Below, piece by piece: positions 44,177 to 53,089 of a stretch of 64,000 nucleotides of DNA; position 1 is the stretch's first letter, and the number at the start of each line of letters is the position of its first letter. The translations under genes were made by a program, and so were the position numbers. The notes beneath the pieces were generated by a model. The model was not told the DNA's origin. It did no database searches and saw nothing but the letters and a program-made list of their open reading frames with translations. The stretch covers positions 1-64,000 of the forward strand of contig NZ_DATCTU010000008.1 of the NCBI RefSeq assembly GCF_036567765.1, read 5' to 3'. The stretch is from Pseudobacteroides sp. Lineage in GTDB: Bacteria; Bacillota; Clostridia; Acetivibrionales; DSM-2933.

Positions 44177-46142
44177 AAGTCAGGTTGTATATGTTGGGTG
44201 AACTTGGCTTCGGACAGAACAGGGTCAATGTATTCCCTTCTTCTCTAAGCCTTCCGTAATCAACCAGGGGATCTGAGAAAAACTTATCCTGATACTCTGT
44301 ACTGATCATTTTCCAATCACTCCAATTTGACGATGCTGATGCTGCGGCAATTCGAAGATTTGGCAGTATTGCGTAAATATTGTTTGATTTTGAAAATGCC
44401 AGCTTGCCTCTGAAGTTTAAGACTGAAGGGAAAGTAGTGTTTGTTCGGTGCCATACACCGCTTGCATCCCTCCAATAATGGAAGTAAACAGTCTTGTTCC
44501 TTGCGTTGGTAAAATTGGAGTCGTCAGCCTGGGAATCAGGCAAATGGGATAAAAGAACATGTATCTGCCCGTTATTATCCACCATTTGTGCTTCCTGGTT
44601 GATAAGCCCCCTGTTTTGATTAATTGTCCAAACCTTGACCCCCGTCGTATTTTTATTCACAAAACTTGAACCGGTAACTGCTACGGTTGTTCCGGCATTA
44701 TTCTTCCAGGTACGGCCGTTATCGTCACTATAAATATACATAAGATCGTGGTTGGTTGTTGCATCAGGGGTTTCACGCCAGCACCAGGTTTCATGGAGCC
44801 TGCCGTTTTTGTCATAGGTAATGCCATGGGCGTAGGCATTATTATTCTGGGATATCCCATCTATATATTTACCTAAGGAAGTCCATTTTTTAGTTGATCC
44901 GTCATACTCCAACAGATACTGGTCTCCGCTTCCGCTCTGGCCATATCTGTATTCAAAGAGAAGCTTGTTGGACGGTGTTGTTATAAATCTTGGGTATGTA
45001 ACAAGTGTTATTTTATTACCAGGTATGAGACTGCTGGTAACTGCACCGAAAGTTGACGCATTCCATGTAAAGTTTTGAGGGTTTGCAGCAAGGCCTGGTA
45101 CCGATACACGATAGTGAAGGTCATTGCCGTGGTGGTCAAAAGCAAGGTGAATTGTTCCGTCCTGAGGGCAAATTCCTATAGATATTGTGTTATGTGCGTC
45201 AACGGCTGACAGAGGGTGGTCTGTAAATTCGAATTTTGCCCACTCGCCGTTCGGTAATTTCCTTCTGCACATTACAACATGCTTGTTTGTGTTCCAGAAG
45301 GCTGAATACTGGTATCCATTGTAAGATACTATTCCATCCTGCTGAAAGGATTCTCCGTTTAAATATCCTCCGTATGATACGCTTGTAAGCCCTGAATATG
45401 TCATTAGTGAGTCTTCTGTTTTAACTAAAGACGGCATAACATTTTGTATTGTAGGTGTTGGTGATTTGGTTGGAGTCGGAGTCCAAGCTGGAGTATTTGT
45501 GGAAGTTGGAGTGTAGGTTGAAGTTGGAGTATAAGTTGAAGTTGGAGTACCTGAAGGTATTGATGTTATATAGCTTGCAATTATTACGGGATACTCTGAC
45601 GAAACTTTATTAAAATTGGCGGCTATAAGAATCAGGTCTGTCATGTTGATAGCATTATCTTTATTTAAATCATAATCTGCCTTATACTTCGCATCACCTT
45701 TAACTGCGTTGAATACCTGTGCCATAAGTATTATATCCGACATATTTAAAGAACCGTCGCCATTAAAATCTCCAGGCCATAAGTATATCGGTGAACTCTC
45801 GGTTCCCAGCTGCAAACTACCTGTTAACTGAATGCTTTGTGAGCTTCTTGAAAGGTATCCTGTCTTTATAAATTTTATCACGTAGCCGTTTGCGTTTGCA
45901 GGAACATTAGGAATTGTAAAGTAGCCATTTTCATCGCTTAAGGCCCATAACCCTGTGCCGGATATTTCTACTCTGGTCCCTGAAAGGATAAGCTGGGCAG
46001 CAGATACAGGGTATGTAAAACCGCTGTTTACATAGCCGGAAATGGAGTTCCCTGCCCCATCTGCGTTTACAGGTACAAACAAGCCGGTAATTAATGCTGA
46101 TACTATCAATAATATAACAAATAGATTTTTCTTGTGAAACAT
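44163..46142 (-). CDS. Dockerin-bearing BNR_4 beta-propeller (polysaccharide lyase/hydrolase-like)
   Basis: The 659-residue secreted protein has a signal peptide (1-27), a carboxypeptidase-regulatory-like domain (from ISGYVNSGFTYPV) and a type I dockerin (GSLNMSDIILMAQVF and NAINMTDLILIAANF). A long TPTSTYTPTS linker follows, then a ~430-residue BNR_4-type propeller with SFQQDGIVSYNGYQYSAFW, DAHNTISIGICPQDGTIHLA and FDHHGNDLHYRVS. The His-rich DHHGN block resembles PL24/PL25 ulvan-lyase-like propellers, so it may be a lyase or a glycosidase on an acidic glycan; this is inference. The dockerin at the N-terminal side is uncommon. Its 3' end overlaps the exporter's by 14 bases. Confidence 0.8.
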   Translation of the reverse strand: MFHKKNLFVILLIVSALITGLFVPVNADGAGNSISGYVNSGFTYPVSAAQLILSGTRVEISGTGLWALSDENGYFTIPNVPANANGYVIKFIKTGYLSRSSQSIQLTGSLQLGTESSPIYLWPGDFNGDGSLNMSDIILMAQVFNAVKGDAKYKADYDLNKDNAINMTDLILIAANFNKVSSEYPVIIASYITSIPSGTPTSTYTPTSTYTPTSTNTPAWTPTPTKSPTPTIQNVMPSLVKTEDSLMTYSGLTSVSYGGYLNGESFQQDGIVSYNGYQYSAFWNTNKHVVMCRRKLPNGEWAKFEFTDHPLSAVDAHNTISIGICPQDGTIHLAFDHHGNDLHYRVSVPGLAANPQNFTWNASTFGAVTSSLIPGNKITLVTYPRFITTPSNKLLFEYRYGQSGSGDQYLLEYDGSTKKWTSLGKYIDGISQNNNAYAHGITYDKNGRLHETWCWRETPDATTNHDLMYIYSDDNGRTWKNNAGTTVAVTGSSFVNKNTTGVKVWTINQNRGLINQEAQMVDNNGQIHVLLSHLPDSQADDSNFTNARNKTVYFHYWRDASGVWHRTNTTFPSVLNFRGKLAFSKSNNIYAILPNLRIAAASASSNWSDWKMISTEYQDKFFSDPLVDYGRLREEGNTLTLFCPKPSSPNIYNLTFTIN

Positions 46143-46531
46143 TATAACTCCTCCTTAACTAAAACTTAGATAAACTGAAATATTAAAAGATTTATCATTC
46201 GTGCTTTAATATATAAATTACGAAAAATCGATTACATTCCGTTTTCGCACGTATCCTTGAATCGTTGGTTACATGCTCGCCGTAATGTAAGATTTTTATC
46301 GTAATTTATTTAGTTATATTTTAACATATAATTTATGTCAAATTCATTAATATAGATTTTTAAGTAAAAATTACACCTTAGATTCTTCATATGCATATTA
46401 GAAGTATTATTTTATTTAACACTTTTTCACCGTTTGACAATCTTTTCATTATTAATTACCATATGATATAATTTAAATAATAGTATAAGAAACTAAAAAC
46501 CATAATTTTCTTAAAGGGGTGTATGTAAAAT
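46143..46531. other. Intergenic region between divergent dockerin genes
   Basis: The region contains a long imperfect inverted repeat (46214-46308, listed separately). It also has promoter-like boxes for the GH26 gene: TTGACA at 46434-46439 and TATAAT at 46467-46472. These are 27 bases apart, too far for one sigma-A promoter, so the true -35 is unclear. Confidence 0.4.
46214..46308. repeat. Long imperfect inverted repeat
   Basis: A 28-base left arm (46214-46241, opening TAAATTACG) pairs with the right arm (46281-46308, closing CGTAATTTA) with only a few mismatches and bulges, around a ~39-base loop. There is no T-run suitable for termination. It could be a small mobile element or a structured leader or operator shared by the two divergent cellulosome genes. 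Confidence 0.6.
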
Positions 46532-48289
46532 ATGGGGGAATTTTTTAGAAGAGTACTGTCTTTGTTAACAGCCATTACAATGGCTTGTTCAGTACTTTTA
46601 ACCATGCCTGCAACAGTTCAGGCAGCCAATTCAGTACCTGTAGATGTTGAAGCGGAAGCTTGTACTCTCAGCAACGGTGCTGTTGTCGTTACCAATGTCT
46701 ATGGGACTAATTATCCTGGGTACTCGGGAAACGGATTTGTTTGGGCAACCAATGCAGGTACAATATCGCTGGAGGTAAATGTTCCTAAAGACGCTATGTA
46801 TGAGCTTAAAACAAGATGTTGGATGTATTTAGGAAAAGAGGGCGAAACCAGGCTTCAGGCTGTTACCGTCAACGGCGTATCATACAGCGATTTCTATATT
46901 CCAAATAAAAATGGATGGATTGATTACAGTTTTGGATTTTTCTTTCTTAAAGCAGGTACAGCAAAAATTGAGATCGGCACTTCCGGAAGCTGGGGCTATA
47001 TACTTTATGATAAAGTGAAATTTGACTATGCAGACATGCCAGATCTTAAAATCGACCCGGCTACATGTGATACTAAAGCAACTTCTGAAACAAAGGCTCT
47101 TAAAAAATACCTCACCAGTGTATACGGCAATAAAATTATTTCCGGTCAACAAGAAATTTACGGCGGCGGAAATAACGGAAATATGGAATTGGAATTTGAT
47201 TACATATATGATAAAACAGGCAAATTGCCTGCAATCAGAGGCTTTGATTTTATGAATTACAATCCTCTATACGGATGGGAAGACGGTACAACAAATCGCA
47301 TCATCGACTGGGTAAAAGAGAAAGGCGGAATTGCAACAGCATGTTGGCATATCAATGTTCCATCTGATTTTACAAGCTATAAAATCGGTGATAAATTGGA
47401 TTGGACAAAATGTACATATAAGCCGACAAAAAGCTTTAACACGGCAAACTGTCTAGATAAATCAACAAAGGAATACGCTTACCTGATGCTTGCAATTGAT
47501 GATCTTGCCAAACAGCTCCTCATTCTTCAGGAGGCAAATGTTCCTGTGCTTCTGCGCCCTTTCCATGAAGCAGAAGGCAACAACAACACCGATGGCTCAG
47601 GAGCATGGTTCTGGTGGGGTACCGGTGGTGCGGAGGTTTACAAAGAGCTATGGAAACTTCTTTACACTACACTAACTGAAAAGTATGGTATTCATAATGC
47701 TATATGGGAAGTAAATCTTTATCTAAATGCAAATTCAGCACAATGGTATCCTGGAGATAAATATGTAGATATCGTTGCATATGATAAGTATGAAGGATCA
47801 CCTTATACATGGAAAACAAGTGCAGCTACAACAGCATTTCTTAAACTTGTAAATTACACAAACGATACAAAGATGGTTGCAATGACTGAAAATGACGTTA
47901 TTCCCGATATTCAGAACATGGTTAATGAAGGTGCTTGGTGGCTGTATTTCTGCCCATGGTATGGTGAGTTTATTACCAGTCCAAGCAAAAATGATCCGAA
48001 ACTTCTCAATACTATCTACAACAGCCAATATGTAATTACGCTGGATGAACTGCCGCCAAATTTATATGAATTCACACAAACTGTTACACCAACGCCAACA
48101 CCTGCAAACAGTCTTGACTTAAACCATGACGGTGCCATAAACATGGCAGATGTCGTTATTTTGGCGAAAGTATTTAATTCAGTCCGTGGTGATTCAAAAT
48201 ATGTTGATGCATATGACCTGAATAAAGACGGAGCCATAAATATGTCGGATGTAATAATGCTTGCATCTAAATTCAACACTGTTGTTTAA
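46532..48289 (+). CDS. Cellulosomal GH26 beta-mannanase with N-terminal CBM35-like module and dockerin
   Basis: The 585-residue enzyme has a signal peptide (1-32). A CBM35-like carbohydrate module (about 35-165, VDVEAEACTLSNGAVV at its start) precedes the GH26 domain (about 180-520), with acid/base Glu346 in RPFHEAEGN and nucleophile Glu453 in VAMTEND. A short TPTPTP linker and a type I dockerin (GAINMADVVILAKVF and GAINMSDVIMLASKF) end the protein. It hydrolyses mannan backbones and is assembled onto scaffoldin through the dockerin. Unlike the GH9 and BNR proteins it has no regulatory-like domain next to the dockerin. Confidence 0.92.
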   Translation: MGEFFRRVLSLLTAITMACSVLLTMPATVQAANSVPVDVEAEACTLSNGAVVVTNVYGTNYPGYSGNGFVWATNAGTISLEVNVPKDAMYELKTRCWMYLGKEGETRLQAVTVNGVSYSDFYIPNKNGWIDYSFGFFFLKAGTAKIEIGTSGSWGYILYDKVKFDYADMPDLKIDPATCDTKATSETKALKKYLTSVYGNKIISGQQEIYGGGNNGNMELEFDYIYDKTGKLPAIRGFDFMNYNPLYGWEDGTTNRIIDWVKEKGGIATACWHINVPSDFTSYKIGDKLDWTKCTYKPTKSFNTANCLDKSTKEYAYLMLAIDDLAKQLLILQEANVPVLLRPFHEAEGNNNTDGSGAWFWWGTGGAEVYKELWKLLYTTLTEKYGIHNAIWEVNLYLNANSAQWYPGDKYVDIVAYDKYEGSPYTWKTSAATTAFLKLVNYTNDTKMVAMTENDVIPDIQNMVNEGAWWLYFCPWYGEFITSPSKNDPKLLNTIYNSQYVITLDELPPNLYEFTQTVTPTPTPANSLDLNHDGAINMADVVILAKVFNSVRGDSKYVDAYDLNKDGAINMSDVIMLASKFNTVV

Positions 48290-48312
48290 GTTCCGGATTG
48301 ACATACAATAAA

Positions 48313-48347
48313 AACAGGTTACCTATAACCATGGTAACCTGTTTTTT
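48313..48347. terminator. Bidirectional terminator
   Basis: AACAGGTTACC and GGTAACCTGTT form an 11-bp perfect stem, with TTTTTT after it on the plus strand and TTTTTATT on the minus strand. It serves the convergent GH26 gene and the coiled-coil protein gene. Confidence 0.9.
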
Positions 48348-48372
48348 ATGTAAAGCCAATTTTTGATCGGGC

Positions 48373-49275
48373 TTAAGCTTTTTTAGCAGCTGAAGCAGTA
48401 GTCTTGATGCTCTTAACCAAGGCATCATAAGCTGTCTTCTTATCTTTAAACTCTTTGTAAAGCTTAAAAAGCTGATCATTCAAAGACTTGATTTTTGCTT
48501 TGTCCTTAGGCTTTGTTTTAAGAGCTGTTTTCAAATCTGCATTAACAGTTTTGATTTTTGCGTTTACAGCAGCAACATCCTTATCATATGTTGCTTTAGC
48601 AGTTTCCAATTTGGCTACTGCGTCAGCACCATACTTTGCTATCATTTTAATTTTTTCAATGGATGAATTTAAAGCCTTTTTCTTATCAGTCATATCTTTG
48701 CAAACAGTTTTGATCTGATCTTTCAAGCTTTTAACCTTTTCTTTGTCAACTGTTGTAGCTTTAAGAGCTGCATCCAGATCTTTATCTAAAGTATTAAGCT
48801 TTTCCTTTAATGGAGCAATATCCTTTTCGTATGCTGCTTTAGCTGCTTCGATTTTAGCAACAGCATCAGCACCATACTCCGCTGTCAACATTACCTTCTC
48901 GATTTCTTTAGCCAAAGCCGCCTGCTTTGTGCCGATTTCCTTCTTTATTGATGACATAAGGTCTTTGAGTGCAGTAACCTTAGCGGAATCTACAGGATTT
49001 GCTGCCTTTGCAGCGTTCAAATCGGCTGTGACAATTTTTAACTGCTCGTTTAAGGGTGCTACCTCTTTATTGAAGGCATCCTTCAAAGCCTGTATTTTTG
49101 CCTGTGCCTCAGCGTCAAGCTCTTTAACGGGTTTTTTAGAAAACTTTAAGCCTTGATCACCCAGCTTTTTAGGAGCAGCGTTTTTTACCTGAAAGTTTCC
49201 TTTACATGCAATAGCACCGGTTGATATAGTAAGTAGCATGGCCGCAGCTGTAATCCCAGAAATAAACTTTTTCAT
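48373..49275 (-). CDS. Secreted coiled-coil protein with three ~80-residue repeats
   Basis: After a signal peptide (1-24, ending GAIAC, a borderline lipobox) the 300-residue protein is almost wholly alpha-helical and Lys/Ala/Asp-rich. Three tandem units of about 78-81 residues start KIQALKDAFNKEV, KIEAAKAAYEKDI and KLETAKATYDKDV; the first two end in AEYGADAVA and AKYGADAVA. Each unit would form a helical hairpin, giving a rod on the cell surface. No enzyme motif is seen. It lies between cellulosome genes, but any link is unproved. Confidence 0.75.
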   Translation of the reverse strand: MKKFISGITAAAMLLTISTGAIACKGNFQVKNAAPKKLGDQGLKFSKKPVKELDAEAQAKIQALKDAFNKEVAPLNEQLKIVTADLNAAKAANPVDSAKVTALKDLMSSIKKEIGTKQAALAKEIEKVMLTAEYGADAVAKIEAAKAAYEKDIAPLKEKLNTLDKDLDAALKATTVDKEKVKSLKDQIKTVCKDMTDKKKALNSSIEKIKMIAKYGADAVAKLETAKATYDKDVAAVNAKIKTVNADLKTALKTKPKDKAKIKSLNDQLFKLYKEFKDKKTAYDALVKSIKTTASAAKKA

Positions 49276-49529
49276 TAATAAATCATCTCCTTCTTAAAAC
49301 TAATTAATTAAGTTACACTAGAATATACAGCCTTCGGGATCGTTTTATGACGTATATAATATTTACAGTTTTGTTACATCAATATCACAAAATTATTACA
49401 CGATTACTTATTTTAAAGTGTTTAATCCAATATTTAGCTAAAATGGTAAATGGTGTCTTCTTTGATCTTCATTAAAAATTCTGCATCAAAAGTACCCCAA
49501 CCCTGCTAAAGTTAAAAACATTTATCAGA

Positions 49530-50138
49530 TTAGTTTATGTTACCATATTGTTCTACTACATAGCCGGACGTAACCATCTCACCATACCAGTTTGCAATCA
49601 TTGTACCATCTATAGGATTTGATAGAGTGGGACAGTTTTCGAGCGTAACCGTAGTGCTTACTTCCTGCAGTATTTTAAAGCCTATCTTTGAAACAATCCC
49701 GGTAGTTTCAGCTATACCACCATCTCTGTAACCAGCCAGATACATATATCCCCTCATAGCGTCTATTGTGCCATTGGAATGATCAAACACAGCTGCTTCA
49801 TATGGGTAATAAGCACTGTTTAACAAAATCTCTCCCATTAGTTTGTTCTCAAAATTTATTGAATTAACTCTTTCTGGATATGGCTGTCCTGTCACTAGAT
49901 CTACTGCTTGTAAAACTGTAGGATCATACTCTAAGTGGAATTGGATTCCAGAGAAGTTAGAAATGTTTTCCACGTTGATATTAGCAGTAATGATCTCCCC
50001 AACAGTTGCATTAGATCTGTCAAAGCTTAAAATTACTTTAGAAGGGGGTACATCAGTGGCACTGACTGGTAAAAAGTTAAAACAAACCATTGATATTGCT
50101 AGAAAAAACATACAAAACGACTTTAACCTCTTATTCAT
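49530..50138 (-). CDS. Secreted single-cohesin protein
   Basis: From the ATG at 50138 (AGGAGG upstream) the product has 202 residues: a signal peptide (about 1-28) and one cohesin module. Its strands include SKVILSFDRSNATVGEIITA, GIQFHLEYDPTVLQAVD and GIVSKIGFKILQEVSTTVTL. There is no dockerin, SLH, sortase motif or further cohesin, so it is a free monovalent cohesin. It could bind a dockerin enzyme in the medium or act as a small adaptor. Its own strong promoter lies at 50175-50203. Confidence 0.82.
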   Translation of the reverse strand: MNKRLKSFCMFFLAISMVCFNFLPVSATDVPPSKVILSFDRSNATVGEIITANINVENISNFSGIQFHLEYDPTVLQAVDLVTGQPYPERVNSINFENKLMGEILLNSAYYPYEAAVFDHSNGTIDAMRGYMYLAGYRDGGIAETTGIVSKIGFKILQEVSTTVTLENCPTLSNPIDGTMIANWYGEMVTSGYVVEQYGNIN

Positions 50139-50168
50139 AATTATACCTCCTAATGTAAATAATGTCAT

Positions 50169-50601
50169 AAATTAATCATAGCATTATATGATATTAATGT
50201 CAACTATACCAGTTTGCTACAAATCAAGCTTATAGAATGGATTCAGCGATTCAAGCACCCTAATCAGCACACTTAACTACTATATCTAAGCAATATTCAA
50301 CCAATTTCATGTGTGGTGTATAATGGATTTCTAGTGTGTTTATATTTCTCTATGTCAATTTCCACAATTTCCATTATTTTGCACATTAATTCATCACTTC
50401 TTCTAATAACATCCATCTTGCTTTTTAGCAAAAGAAGAATATGATTCTTTGGAAACGTTTATTGCTAATAAAATGCGAATTGCTGAGTTCATCATTGTAT
50501 TGATTTGACTCACGGTATGCGTAAATGCTAAGGTCAGTAGAATCTTGAGTAAACCTTCTTTGGGCATATCCGTCAAATAATACCCCACTGCTATAATGAA
50601 A
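50169..50601. other. Intergenic region upstream of the cohesin gene
   Basis: Apart from the promoter at 50175-50203, no supported gene is seen. A 61-codon minus-strand frame (50403-50588) has no ribosome site or family and probably is decayed sequence. Confidence 0.35.
50175..50203 (-). promoter_or_regulatory. Strong sigma-A promoter of the cohesin gene
   Basis: On the minus strand, a perfect TTGACA (50198-50203) and TATGAT (50175-50180) are exactly 17 bases apart, about 37 bases upstream of the chosen start codon. Confidence 0.8.
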
Positions 50602-50892
50602 TTACTGTACCAAAATCAAAATAATGTATTCGGGATTTTGATTTAGTTCTTTAACAGTATTGATTGAGAAATTACTATGCCCGCCAAAACCAATTAGAAT
50701 GCCCAATTCTTTACATCGGAAGGCAAGAATGTACGATGTTTGATTATCTATAGTTTTCTTAATCCTGTATGAGTCGGAAATACTTAGAGAGTCAACTAGA
50801 TCTTTGCTTTTTCTTGAAAGAATCGATAAAATTTTTTCAGCACAAATTGTACGAACTTTACCCTCAGACTGTATATGGGTCTTTGCATTCAC
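50602..50892 (-). CDS. Doubtful small protein, 96 aa
   Basis: The frame has protein-like composition (SEGKVRTICAEKILSILSRK, then FRCKELGILIGFGGHSNF) but starts with GTG lacking a ribosome site and matches no family that I know. It may be the tail of a decayed gene at the edge of the second cassette-like array. Confidence 0.3.
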   Translation of the reverse strand: MNAKTHIQSEGKVRTICAEKILSILSRKSKDLVDSLSISDSYRIKKTIDNQTSYILAFRCKELGILIGFGGHSNFSINTVKELNQNPEYIILILVQ

Positions 50893-50991
50893 TGCTGTGT
50901 TTCAGGATGCACCAGATGGCGTTCCCCTGCTCAAGACCTCCAAGTCATAGCTCTCTTTTATTAAAAAATTTACCTCAAAAGCTTAATGTCA

Positions 50992-51369
50992 TTATTTATT
51001 TTTACCAAAAATCTTTTCTATCCATGATATACTTTTTTTCTTTGTTGCATTAACCACTTCTTCCTTTTTATTTCCATCATATAATTCACCATCATCACCT
51101 TGGACTACGGCACAAAAATACTTTGCTATTTCAATCATTTTAGAAATTAAAATCTCATCAGGATTTTTTGTATAGATATTACCTTCAAACCAATCAAGCC
51201 AATATTCCTGTTGACTATTGTGTTTCCAAATAGCAAAGTATTGACCATTTACATGATCAAAAGAAAACTCTGAATTGCTTTCAACAAACTTAATCCACTC
51301 ATCAGCGGTAATATCTTGTCCTTCCTCACACCAAAATTCTTTTCTTGTTATATGTAAATCATAGCCCAT
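50992..51369 (-). CDS. Small soluble protein starting MGYDLHITRK
   Basis: The 125-residue protein opens MGYDLHITRKEFWCEEG, typical of a widespread family of small uncharacterised bacterial proteins, often lone accessory genes. It is acidic, without signal peptide or membrane segment. It is the first gene of the second repeat-separated group, with repeat J upstream of its start. Function unknown. Confidence 0.65.
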   Translation of the reverse strand: MGYDLHITRKEFWCEEGQDITADEWIKFVESNSEFSFDHVNGQYFAIWKHNSQQEYWLDWFEGNIYTKNPDEILISKMIEIAKYFCAVVQGDDGELYDGNKKEEVVNATKKKSISWIEKIFGKNK

Positions 51370-51446
51370 ACGATTACTCCATTCTAAAAGATTTTAATAG
51401 CTTTACAAAAACTCTATTGTTTTAACATCTGCAAATCAAATTAAAA

Positions 51447-51562
51447 GTGCCGCAATAATATCTGCACCAAGGATGTACGAGCGACCTGTGATTCATTCTA
51501 CTCATGTATATGTAAAGATGCGTGTCTCCTAGTCCAGAGGCTGACAGGACGTAAGCCTCTTA
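51447..51562. repeat. Palindromic intergenic repeat, copy J
   Basis: The left edge is worn (GTGCCGCAATAATATCTGCACC). It shares GCGACCTGTGATTCATT with copy C and CCAGAGGCTGACAGGACGTA with copy K. It ends about 25 bases before the stop codon at 51589. Confidence 0.7.
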
Positions 51563-51588
51563 TAAAATAGCTTCAGTATGCTATAAAT

Positions 51589-51999
51589 CTACTGGTTACT
51601 TTTTATTTTCAAAATACTAAAATACAAAAAAGTAAATACTAATCCAATTATTTGTCCAATACCAAATACTATGAGAACTAAGCCTCTGAAGTCGAAATCA
51701 AATAGGTCTCCTTCAATACTAACTCTTGGTTTTAAACTCTCAAGCCACGTATAAATACATATATAAATAATATTTAATACAAACGCCCCTATTATATAGG
51801 CTTTGGCTTTTGAGATGTTTAATCGAATTAATATAAAAGAAACTAGTATTATTGCAACAATAGGACTTATAATCCAAGTAAACAGTAAAAAGTTTGTGCC
51901 TTCCACATTAATCATAATTGGTATAAATAACCCAAACAAAGCATATACTAAAATAATACCTATATTTACAATGATTTGTGATAACAACTTTTTGAGCAT
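51589..51999 (-). CDS. Four-span membrane protein
   Basis: The 136-residue protein has four membrane segments (about 8-30, 38-58, 67-87 and 110-130) and short loops. No conserved motif is seen. A lone gene between repeats J and K. Function unknown. Confidence 0.6.
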   Translation of the reverse strand: MLKKLLSQIIVNIGIILVYALFGLFIPIMINVEGTNFLLFTWIISPIVAIILVSFILIRLNISKAKAYIIGAFVLNIIYICIYTWLESLKPRVSIEGDLFDFDFRGLVLIVFGIGQIIGLVFTFLYFSILKIKSNQ

Positions 52000-52019
52000 A
52001 ATATTAACCCCATCGAAGT

Positions 52020-52215
52020 CCTTTTATGTTTTAATTTACACGCGATTTTATATATCGTCAGCATACAAGAAGCCTTTGAGGGGTTACATAGCTCTTATGT
52101 CCCCGAAAAGGTTTGCTGAGCTACCCGTAATTCATTTCTACCCTTGTATGCATTGTTATTTAAAATCGCACGCCTTCGAAGTTCAGAGGCTGACAGGACG
52201 TAAGCTTCTAAACTC
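52020..52215. repeat. Palindromic intergenic repeat, copy K
   Basis: The long stem is very clear: GCGATTTTA (52042-52050) pairs with TAAAATCGC (52161-52169), and GCATACAAG (52061-52069) with CTTGTATGC (52143-52151). A third, inner stem is formed by GGGGTTACATA and TTATGTCCCC. It ends CAGAGGCTGACAGGACGTAAGC. The inner stem pair is the same as in copy C. Confidence 0.85.
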
Positions 52216-52289
52216 AAAATTGGCTTACATACTAATATTTAATTTACACACATAACGCAATTCCTATTATACAGAATACCTACGTGTTA

Positions 52290-52715
52290 CTAATTCTCCT
52301 GCCTTTTATTTTTTTGACTAAACGTTCTAAATAGTGTAAGAAGAAAAAATAAACTAATAATAATTCCTAAAAGATTAAAGATACCTACCTTCTCATGTAA
52401 TTCTGGGCTGTTAAATCTAAAAGCATCAATTGGTCCACCATTTTTAAAAATCACTAAAAATGAGGCAAGTAAGATAAAGTACCAAATAACAAAAAGAATC
52501 TTAACTCTACTTTTTATATTTATATACTGCTTTATTTTTATCAAAAAAGTTATTGTTCCAAGTATCATAAATGCACTAGCAAAAAATGAAGAAATCTCCA
52601 TTATAGCTACAGAGCCTTGAGATACCTCCCAATCTGGCCCACTTTGACAAACTGAAAGTAGGTTTATCAAAAACAATGAACATATGAATAAAAAAATCAC
52701 AGAACTTCTTAACAT
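52290..52715 (-). CDS. Four-span membrane protein, unknown
   Basis: The start at 52715 is set by GGAGG five bases upstream. The 141-residue protein has segments at about 3-20, 40-58, 70-90 and 112-130, with a possible signal-anchor first. No family recognised. A lone gene between repeats K and L. Confidence 0.6.
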   Translation of the reverse strand: MLRSSVIFLFICSLFLINLLSVCQSGPDWEVSQGSVAIMEISSFFASAFMILGTITFLIKIKQYINIKSRVKILFVIWYFILLASFLVIFKNGGPIDAFRFNSPELHEKVGIFNLLGIIISLFFLLTLFRTFSQKNKRQEN

Positions 52716-52744
52716 TTTAACCTCCACATTTTATGCTAATTCTT

Positions 52745-53070
52745 GAAAATTTCTTAAGGGCACATCTCCAATAACACGACATAGGACGCATCGGGTCTGC
52801 ATGAGATTTTATATCGTGTACATGCCCGACACTGCTTGAGCCGGAACCCAAAGGAATACCCGTAAAAGTCGATTTGCGGCCGGCGAAACGGTGTAGTGCG
52901 GTTCTTCAACTTGGGATGATCTCGAAGCAATTCTTCATGGTCTTCTACCCGCACTTTAACGGGCGTGTATTGATATGTGAAGGCCAGGTGTCCCGCGAAA
53001 CCAGAGACGGACGCAGCCATTTAGGAACCCACATCAGCCACATTGTTTCACTTAATATAAAGTGTAAGAG
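52745..53070. repeat. Palindromic intergenic repeat, copy L (full length)
   Basis: GTACATGCCCG (52818-52828) pairs with CGGGCGTGTAT (52960-52970) with two G-T wobbles. TTATATCGTGTACATGCCCG matches copy D; AAGGAATACCCGT matches copy G. The last ~100 bases, from TTGATATGTGAAGGCCAGGTG through ACATCAGCCAC to AATATAAAG, follow copy G closely, though they lie ~37 kb apart. It abuts the gene ending at 53090. Confidence 0.85.
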
Positions 53071-53089
53071 GTAAAGAGTATTCTAATAA

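Noticed and set aside
46434..46472. TTGACA and TATAAT as one promoter for the GH26 gene
   Set aside because: The 27-base spacing is too long for sigma-A; the two boxes may belong to different promoters or be chance.
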